Assembly (NCBI GenBank): GCA_003164305.1
Contig: PLSZ01000393.1
Location: 1 to 12,049 of the forward strand
DNA from: Acetobacteraceae bacterium
GTDB taxonomy: Bacteria; Pseudomonadota; Alphaproteobacteria; Acetobacterales; Acetobacteraceae
Reading direction: 5' to 3'
Length of the DNA stretch: 12,049 bases
The notes beneath the pieces are model-generated. The model had not been told where the DNA came from. It did not search any database and saw only the letters and a list, made by a program, of their open reading frames with translations. Numbering within the stretch: position 1 is the stretch's first letter; the number at the start of each line of letters is the position of its first letter. Shown here piece by piece: positions 7,830 through 12,049 of this stretch. The position numbers and the translations under genes are program-made.

Positions 7830-8465
7830 ATGCGCGGGTTCCTGAAACCCATCGCCGCCATTCCCCTCGCCATGTTCGCCGTGACCGGAGCTGGTGGTGG
7901 TGCGAGTGCGCAGCAATCGGCTGACTCGATTATCAACGCCCTGAAGCCCACCGGAAACCTCGTGTCAGGCTCGACGCGCGGCATCAAACTGGGCGGCAGC
8001 GCGCCCGCCGCGCAGGCGCCCGCGCCCGCCCGTCCGGTGTCAACCTCGGCGGCGCCATCGCAACCGCGGGTCGCGCATACCGCGGCTCCGACGGAAACCC
8101 AGGCGCCGGTATCCGGGCCGTCGGTGAACCTGACCGTCAACTTCCCCACCGGGTCGGCCGACCTGACGCCCGCCACCCGCGCGTCTCTCGATGCTCTGGG
8201 CAAGGCTCTGGCGTCCAGCGACCTCGCCAGCTTCCGCTTCCGCATCGAGGGCCACACCGACAATGTCGGCTCGCGCGAGGAAAACCTGGCGCTATCGCAG
8301 AAGCGCGCGGAGGCCGTCGTATCCTACCTGACGAGCCAGTACAACGTGGCGCCGTCGCGGCTGGAAGCAGTCGGGATGGGCCAGGAGCGCCCGCTTGTCG
8401 ACACACCGCCGCAGACGCCGGAAGCCCGCAACCGTCGCGTGCAGGTCGTCAACCTCGGCGCCTGA
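7830..8465 (+). CDS. Periplasmic OmpA-family peptidoglycan-binding protein
   Basis: A 211-residue exported protein. Residues 1-27 are a signal peptide (basic MRGFLK start, hydrophobic core, cut after ASA before QQS). There is no lipobox cysteine and no beta-barrel. Residues 31-55 contain SIINALKP and TRGIKLGG, a short motif I have seen ahead of OmpA domains in alphaproteobacterial proteins. Residues 56-97 are an Ala/Pro/Thr-rich linker. Residues 98-211 are the OmpA C-terminal domain: NFPTGSADLTP, EGHTDNVGS (Asp144), LSQKRAEAVVSYL (Arg159), VGMGQERP and EARNRRVQV, with the Asp and Arg that hold diaminopimelate of peptidoglycan. It has its own candidate promoter and terminator, so it is a single-gene unit. 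A link to the T6SS (anchoring to the cell wall, as TagL does) is possible but rests only on position. Confidence 0.9.
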   Translation: MRGFLKPIAAIPLAMFAVTGAGGGASAQQSADSIINALKPTGNLVSGSTRGIKLGGSAPAAQAPAPARPVSTSAAPSQPRVAHTAAPTETQAPVSGPSVNLTVNFPTGSADLTPATRASLDALGKALASSDLASFRFRIEGHTDNVGSREENLALSQKRAEAVVSYLTSQYNVAPSRLEAVGMGQERPLVDTPPQTPEARNRRVQVVNLGA

Positions 8466-8494
8466 CCAGCGACACAATGATCCTTCCTTTTCGG

Positions 8495-8522
8495 AACGCG
8501 CGGCCTTCGGGCCGCGCGTTTT
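8495..8522 (+). terminator. Rho-independent terminator after the OmpA-like gene
   Basis: A perfect 11-bp stem, AACGCGCGGCC (8495-8505) with GGCCGCGCGTT (8510-8520), is closed by a TTCG tetraloop on a C-G pair. A short T run (8519-8522) follows. It starts 29 nt after the stop codon and should strongly isolate the OmpA-like transcript. Confidence 0.9.
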
Positions 8523-8812
8523 GTATGTACGCCTCAGGGTGCCGGATCGATGCTCGGCCCACGTGTCCATGACCGCTCGATGGCACCCGCCGACGCGTCC
8601 CGCCGGTCGCGCGAACGGCTCGCCCCGGGCGTGAGATACCCCGTCCATCTCGCGAGATGAAAGCCCCGCGCAAGCAGAATTCGCTTATTGGGGAAGCCAG
8701 GCGGCCACGTCCGCCGTAGGGCGTTCAGCCTCTCCGCCCCGGCGAGGCACCCCCGCTCGCTCGTCAGGACCCAGGTGGCCATAAACAAAAAAACCCTGCT
8801 CGACGGCCACGA
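8523..8812 (+). other. Gene-poor spacer upstream of the metallopeptidase gene
   Basis: I see no convincing gene, RNA or promoter pair here. Long open frames on the minus strand have no recognisable motif and look like the usual by-product of high GC. Just before ATG 8813 there is a 6-bp inverted repeat, GTGGCC (8775-8780) and GGCCAC (8805-8810), flanking an A7 run. This could be an operator or a leader hairpin. If the gene really starts at 9050, this non-coding stretch continues to 9049. Confidence 0.4.
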
Positions 8813-10345
8813 ATGAGCGACGCTTCTCCGAGCGCGATCCGGCCTCCGCCGCGGCGATCGGGAGGGTTTCCCAAACAGCCTGGCATTGTCTCGCCGCGTG
8901 ATATCGCCCTTGCTCTCGATCCAAGGCTGGGGCATCCTGCGCCCGTAGCGGATCGGGCGATCCCCTTCCCCAGGCAGGCTTCTTCCCGGGCCAGGGATCC
9001 TGTCACGAGCCAGGATCCGGGCCTTCATCCAGCTTATGGCGACGCCAGGATGCCGCAACCGGCTGACGACGATCCAACGGTCCGGCTGACGAAACCGTTC
9101 GCGGGCGTTTCGGCCGGGGCTGGCGGTTCGCCCGCCTCGTCACCCGCCTCACGCGGCACCATCGCACGGGCGCCAGGCGCCATCTCGGCGCGGCGCGTTT
9201 CCCCGTTGGCGATCGCACTGCCGGCCCTGGCTGTGGTTCTCGCGGTGGTTGGGGGCCTCTATTTGGGGAAATCGGCGCCAACGCCGCCCCCGGTCGCCAC
9301 CACGGCCGCGCCCGTGTCTCGGGCGGGCTTGATCCCACCGTCCCAAACCACGCCAACGCAAACCACGTCGGCCCAGATCGCGCCACCCCAGATCGCGCCA
9401 GCCCAGGGCGCGCTGGCGTTGGCCACGTCCGAGGCGACCCAGCCCCCGGCACGGACCGGCACGGCCATCACGCCGGTCCTGTTGCCTCTCCCCGTGGAAC
9501 CCGCTCACCCGGCGATCGGCCAACAAGAGTTCCGGATCGAAACCGGCACCGAGCAATCCATTCTCGATCACGTTCCCCCCGGCGCCGCCCCCGACCTGAC
9601 GGTGTTCCGCTTCAAACCGAATCCGCGCATCCTGGTGCTCGACTTCACTTCGTTGCGGGAGCAAGGGCGGATGCTCAACCGCGCCGCCGCGTTGATCGAG
9701 AAATCGGGCCTGCCGCACGACCGCCTGCTGTCCGAGGTCGATCTCGTCGCCGCCATCCGCGCGGGCGGCGATACGGTCGAGACGTTCTATTACGGTCACG
9801 ATTACAGCAGCGCGGAACTGATCCGTTTCTTCGCCCTGGCCGAACGCGACAACATCGCCTTGCTTGAGGAGGAAGACGCGCTTGGCCACCTGATCCGCCA
9901 GGAGGGCTGGTTCGAGGCGAACGCGCGAGGCGGCCTGATCTCGATTCCGCAAATCGGCGCCGACGAGCACGTGACCCGTGCCGCGCGCGCCACCATCCTG
10001 CATCATGAGCTGTCGCACGGCGAGTATTTCACCAACCCAACCTACGCGGCGTTCGTCCACCGGTTCTGGACCCAGACCCTGACCTCCGCCGAGCGTGATC
10101 ACATCCGGCGCCATCTGCAGTCCGATGGCTATGATTCCAACCTCGAAGAGGTGATGGAAAACGAGGCTCAGGCCTATCTGATGTTCACGGACGGGGCGGA
10201 GTTTTTCACGCCGGAGATGATCGGCATGAGCAACGCGCGGCTCGCCGAGCTACGCGCGGGATTTTACCGCGCCATGCCGGCGGGTTGGCTGCGCGACAGC
10301 CTCGGCCAGACCCTGAGCGCCAGTAAGGTCGTCGTCCACCCGTAA
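8813..10345 (+). CDS. Putative membrane-anchored zinc metallopeptidase (HExxH...E), uncharacterised
   Basis: A 510-residue reading if ATG 8813 is used, or 431 residues from ATG 9050 (Met80). Neither start has a clear Shine-Dalgarno. Codons between the two have visibly weaker GC bias than the rest, so the shorter form is quite possible. One transmembrane helix lies at about 131-151, preceded by Arg-rich residues, implying a cytoplasmic N-terminus and an outside C-terminus. Then a Pro/Thr/Gln/Ala-rich linker (about 155-235) includes five 5-residue repeats. The folded domain (about 236-505) carries HHELSHGEYF with His398, Glu399 and His402 as HExxH, and NEAQAY with Glu451 as a likely third zinc ligand, the gluzincin pattern. 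I do not recognise the family by name. No neighbour shares its strand unit; the gene ends 30 nt from the convergent selenoprotein gene. A cell-wall or protein-processing role is a guess. Confidence 0.72.
   Translation: MSDASPSAIRPPPRRSGGFPKQPGIVSPRDIALALDPRLGHPAPVADRAIPFPRQASSRARDPVTSQDPGLHPAYGDARMPQPADDDPTVRLTKPFAGVSAGAGGSPASSPASRGTIARAPGAISARRVSPLAIALPALAVVLAVVGGLYLGKSAPTPPPVATTAAPVSRAGLIPPSQTTPTQTTSAQIAPPQIAPAQGALALATSEATQPPARTGTAITPVLLPLPVEPAHPAIGQQEFRIETGTEQSILDHVPPGAAPDLTVFRFKPNPRILVLDFTSLREQGRMLNRAAALIEKSGLPHDRLLSEVDLVAAIRAGGDTVETFYYGHDYSSAELIRFFALAERDNIALLEEEDALGHLIRQEGWFEANARGGLISIPQIGADEHVTRAARATILHHELSHGEYFTNPTYAAFVHRFWTQTLTSAERDHIRRHLQSDGYDSNLEEVMENEAQAYLMFTDGAEFFTPEMIGMSNARLAELRAGFYRAMPAGWLRDSLGQTLSASKVVVHP
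9344..9418 (+). repeat. Five imperfect 15-bp tandem repeats in the linker of the metallopeptidase gene
   Basis: Five 15-bp units in frame encode the pentapeptides QTTPT, QTTSA, QIAPP, QIAPA and QGALA (residues 178-202). Units 3 and 4 share CCCAGATCGCGCCA, and units 1 and 2 share CAAACCACG. They lie in the low-complexity spacer between the membrane helix and the HExxH domain, so copy number would alter only linker length. Confidence 0.8.
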
Positions 10346-10375
10346 TCCCCGTGGCGTAACCCCGCGGCGGTGGGA

Positions 10376-10900
10376 TCACGCCCCCAGCAGCAGCCGGTTC
10401 ACGTCCGCCGCGGCGATCCCCGCCATCGCGCGCAAGTCGTCGTCGGTCGCGCTGCTGACCGGATGCGGGATCACCACGAACGGATACCCCGGCATCCCCA
10501 GCACGCGCGCCATCAACTCCGCCGCGCTGACGAAACGGGTCGTCATCACGCCCATCGCGGGCCGGCCCAGACGTTCGGCGGTCACGGCGTCATGCAAACT
10601 GCACGACGAGCAACTGCCTCAGTCGCCGATCCCGGAAACCACAGCGTCCCACTGAGGGATCTCCGCCGCGATATGTGGATCGGCCGGCGCGCTGTAATTT
10701 GATTTCACCCGCGTGACGACGTTGGCGACCCCGAACTCGTCGCGCAAAATCCGGTCGAGATGGGCGAAGAAGCCTTTGCTGCCTTCTTTCCCATTCGAAA
10801 TAAACCCGACGGTACGGCCAGCCAGCGTCGTCAATCGCGGCGCTGGCTGGCCTACCGCCGGGATCGCTTCATTGGTGGGATCGAGGACCTGAAGGTCCAT
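10376..10900 (-). CDS. UGSC family selenoprotein (in-frame UGA decoded as selenocysteine)
   Basis: A single 174-residue protein read through TGA at 10619-10621. Before the TGA the frame ends in Val-Val-Ser-Gly-Ile-Gly-Asp. After it the same frame continues Gly-Ser-Cys-Ser-Ser-Cys-Ser-Leu-His-Asp, then AVTAERLGRP and GMPGYPFVVIPHP, all conserved UGSC-family style. Sec94, Cys97 and Cys100 form U-x-x-C-x-x-C, a redox-type centre. The family takes its name from this motif and has Sec or Cys at that place (recalled). I chose ATG 10900 over GTG 10921 because GGAG lies 8 nt upstream and the protein then begins MDLQVLDPT, as relatives do. A 9-bp hairpin right after the UGA fits a SECIS. The final stop is also UGA but has no such hairpin in view. 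The gene lies 32 nt after its operon partner. Reaction unknown. Decoding needs SelA, SelB, SelC and SelD elsewhere in the genome. Confidence 0.9.
10588..10608 (-). promoter_or_regulatory. Candidate bacterial SECIS element
   Basis: Counting from the base after the Sec UGA, nucleotides 11-19 (CGUCGUGCA) pair with 23-31 (UGCAUGACG). This makes 9 continuous pairs, one of them G-U, closed by a GUU loop. Bacterial SECIS hairpins lie inside the coding region directly after the UGA and present a G/U-bearing loop about 16-37 nt downstream to SelB; here the loop is at 20-22. The apical part, UGCA-GUU-UGCA, resembles that of E. coli fdhF. Pairing was checked by eye only. Confidence 0.72.
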
Positions 10901-10908
10901 GACGCAGT

Positions 10909-10912
10909 CTCC
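10909..10912 (-). promoter_or_regulatory. Ribosome binding site of the UGSC selenoprotein gene
   Basis: Minus-strand GGAG (within TGGAGA, 10908-10913) lies 8 nt ahead of ATG 10900. It decides the start against the GTG at 10921, which has no such signal. Confidence 0.65.
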
Positions 10913-10932
10913 ATTTTTCACTGGCCCAAAGC

Positions 10933-11988
10933 TCAGGCCCTCGGGGGTTCGCAGTCAACACAGACGCCGATCGGCTCGGTCACGGTGCGGCTTTTATGGC
11001 CGAGCCAGGGGGGAATGATCGCGCCGAACCCGCCCGCCGGACCACCCGCCGCGACGACCAGCAACTGATCCGGTGACTCGAGCGCGGCATAAACCGTGTC
11101 GCCGCGATCCCGCACGACGACGCTTTTGCCGACCTCCGCCCACTCGCGGCGGTGGATCCGGGCGCGTTCGAAAATGTAAGCGGCGATCTCGGTCTTGCCC
11201 CAGCCGGCGGCTTGCAGGTGTTCCCGCAGTTGCGGCGGGATGATCAGCACGTAGTTGCCGGGCCAGATCGAATAATGCCGCATGTTGGCGCGCATTTCGG
11301 CGGCGAAAGTCTCCAGGATTTCCTCGGGCTTCGTCGTCCACTCGTTCATGATCTGCCGCGGCGCGCCGGCGGCGAGCACCGTCACCGCCGACACGTCCGG
11401 CGGCAGCCCGCGTTGCACCGATAAAGGCGGCCAGGTGGTGTTTTCCTCATCCTCGGCGATGCAGTAACTGTATTTGCCCGGATGCCCGAGCGTGGAACGA
11501 TCGATCCCTCCCGGCCGCACCTCAAGAATGTTGATCAGCGCCAGGCGGATGGCGCGGCCGATCACGGCGGTCGCCCGGTCGCTGTTCCCCAGAGTGTTGA
11601 ACGAACTGTCGATCCCGAGTTCGCGGCGAATGGGACCATTGATGATCACCAGCACCGCGCAGCCGCCGGTCGACGCGGTGGCGCCGTGCAACAGGAACTC
11701 CGGCCGCAGCATCGCGGTGAACGCGGTGACGACGACCGGAAAATGCATCGGCAGGCAGCCCGCCATCACGGCGTTGATCGCGAGTTTCTCGGCGGTGATG
11801 GCGACACCGCGCACCGGTTCGATGCCGATCAATTGTTCCGGCGGCAGCATCGCCCAATCCAGGCACGCCGAGACCGCGTCGCGGGTGGGCGGAACGATCG
11901 GCAGGCCATCGGTCCAGCCGTTGGAGTGGTAAAGCTCCTGCACCGCCCAAACGTCGGTCACGTCATAAGTCTTCGAGGCCAGTCGCAT
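10933..11988 (-). CDS. Conserved uncharacterised protein with WTDGLP motif, operon partner of the UGSC selenoprotein
   Basis: A 351-residue soluble protein from ATG 11988 to TGA 10933. Conserved-looking segments are YHSNGWTDGLPIVPPT (residues 20-35), AINAVMAGCLPMHFPVV (70-86), STGGCAVLVIINGPIRRELG (106-125), LGHPGKYSYCIAEDEE (167-182) and VVAAGGPAGGF (311-321). It ends in a CVDC pair (Cys343, Cys346). I recall proteins of this build beside UGSC genes but know no established function. Cysteines 78, 110 and 176 and the C-terminal CxxC could bind metal or act as thiol partner for the selenocysteine; this is inference. No Shine-Dalgarno is seen before ATG 11988, and the frame stays open upstream to the window edge, so the true start may lie outside. 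Its stop is 32 nt before the selenoprotein start, consistent with one transcript. Confidence 0.75.
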   Translation of the reverse strand: MRLASKTYDVTDVWAVQELYHSNGWTDGLPIVPPTRDAVSACLDWAMLPPEQLIGIEPVRGVAITAEKLAINAVMAGCLPMHFPVVVTAFTAMLRPEFLLHGATASTGGCAVLVIINGPIRRELGIDSSFNTLGNSDRATAVIGRAIRLALINILEVRPGGIDRSTLGHPGKYSYCIAEDEENTTWPPLSVQRGLPPDVSAVTVLAAGAPRQIMNEWTTKPEEILETFAAEMRANMRHYSIWPGNYVLIIPPQLREHLQAAGWGKTEIAAYIFERARIHRREWAEVGKSVVVRDRGDTVYAALESPDQLLVVAAGGPAGGFGAIIPPWLGHKSRTVTEPIGVCVDCEPPRA

Positions 11989-12049
11989 GGCGGCGATGGT
12001 AGCGCCAATCTTCGGGCGGTCAAAGCCGGTGTGAAGCGCGAGGGCACCA
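11989..12049 (-). other. Window edge, open frame upstream of the WTDGLP protein
   Basis: The 61 bases contain no stop codon in the frame of the preceding gene, reading GALALHTGFDRPKIGATIAA toward ATG 11988. This may be an N-terminal extension or the tail of an upstream gene; it cannot be decided here. No promoter is visible. Confidence 0.35.

Noticed and set aside
8534..9058. Minus-strand open frame of 174 codons across the spacer before the peptidase
   Set aside because: Arg/Pro-rich without recognisable motif, no ribosome binding site, and it overlaps the peptidase 5' end; likely a GC-driven open frame.
10336..10375. Shared terminator between the convergent peptidase and selenoprotein genes
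   Set aside because: Only a 5-bp CCACC/GGTGG pairing with a large loop and no T-run; too weak to call.
10376..10921. Two separate small genes, or a pseudogene with a nonsense mutation
   Set aside because: The TGA falls exactly at the Sec position of the UGSC motif, both sides are intact and in phase, and a SECIS-like hairpin follows.
1..12049. tRNA, rRNA, CRISPR array, insertion sequence or attachment site
   Set aside because: None was seen on either strand; there are no regularly spaced repeats, terminal inverted repeats or transposase motifs.

Overview
The window is high-GC DNA, roughly two thirds G+C by eye, with strongly GC-biased third codon positions. It looks alphaproteobacterial, possibly Rhodospirillales or Acetobacteraceae. 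That placement rests on gene order and protein style, not on a marker gene.

Left part (1-7567, + strand): the baseplate and sheath half of a type VI secretion system (T6SS) operon. The order is tssC (3' end only), a second tssC-like gene (tssC2/impD), tagJ/impE, tssE/impF, tssF/impG and tssG/impH, the same order as the imp clusters of Rhizobium and Agrobacterium. The genes are tightly packed, and tagJ through the methyltransferase overlap by 1-4 bases. The last gene of the run (6068-7567) encodes a class I SAM-dependent methyltransferase resembling the Rickettsia protein lysine methyltransferases. It overlaps tssG, so it is probably co-expressed with the secretion machine. tssB, tssA, tssK, tssL, tssM, clpV, hcp and vgrG are not in the window.

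Middle part (7568-10345, + strand): a separately transcribed periplasmic OmpA-like protein has a candidate promoter, a very strong Shine-Dalgarno and a textbook hairpin terminator with a UUCG loop. After a gene-poor stretch comes a single-pass membrane protein with a Pro/Thr-rich linker built on 15-bp repeats. Its extracytoplasmic domain carries HExxH plus a downstream Glu, so it is a putative zinc metallopeptidase. Its start codon is uncertain.

Right part (10376-12049, - strand, convergent): a two-gene operon. The downstream gene looks like two ORFs separated by a TGA at 10619-10621, but the two halves are in one frame and read through as Gly-Ile-Gly-Asp-Sec-Gly-Ser-Cys. This is the signature of the UGSC selenoprotein family. 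A 9-bp hairpin with a GUU loop starts 11 nt after the UGA, where a bacterial SECIS should be. I therefore annotate one 174-residue selenoprotein. Its upstream neighbour is an uncharacterised 351-residue protein with a Trp-Thr-Asp-Gly-Leu-Pro motif and a C-terminal CxxC. This pair is the most notable content of the window; the T6SS-linked methyltransferase and the membrane metallopeptidase come next.
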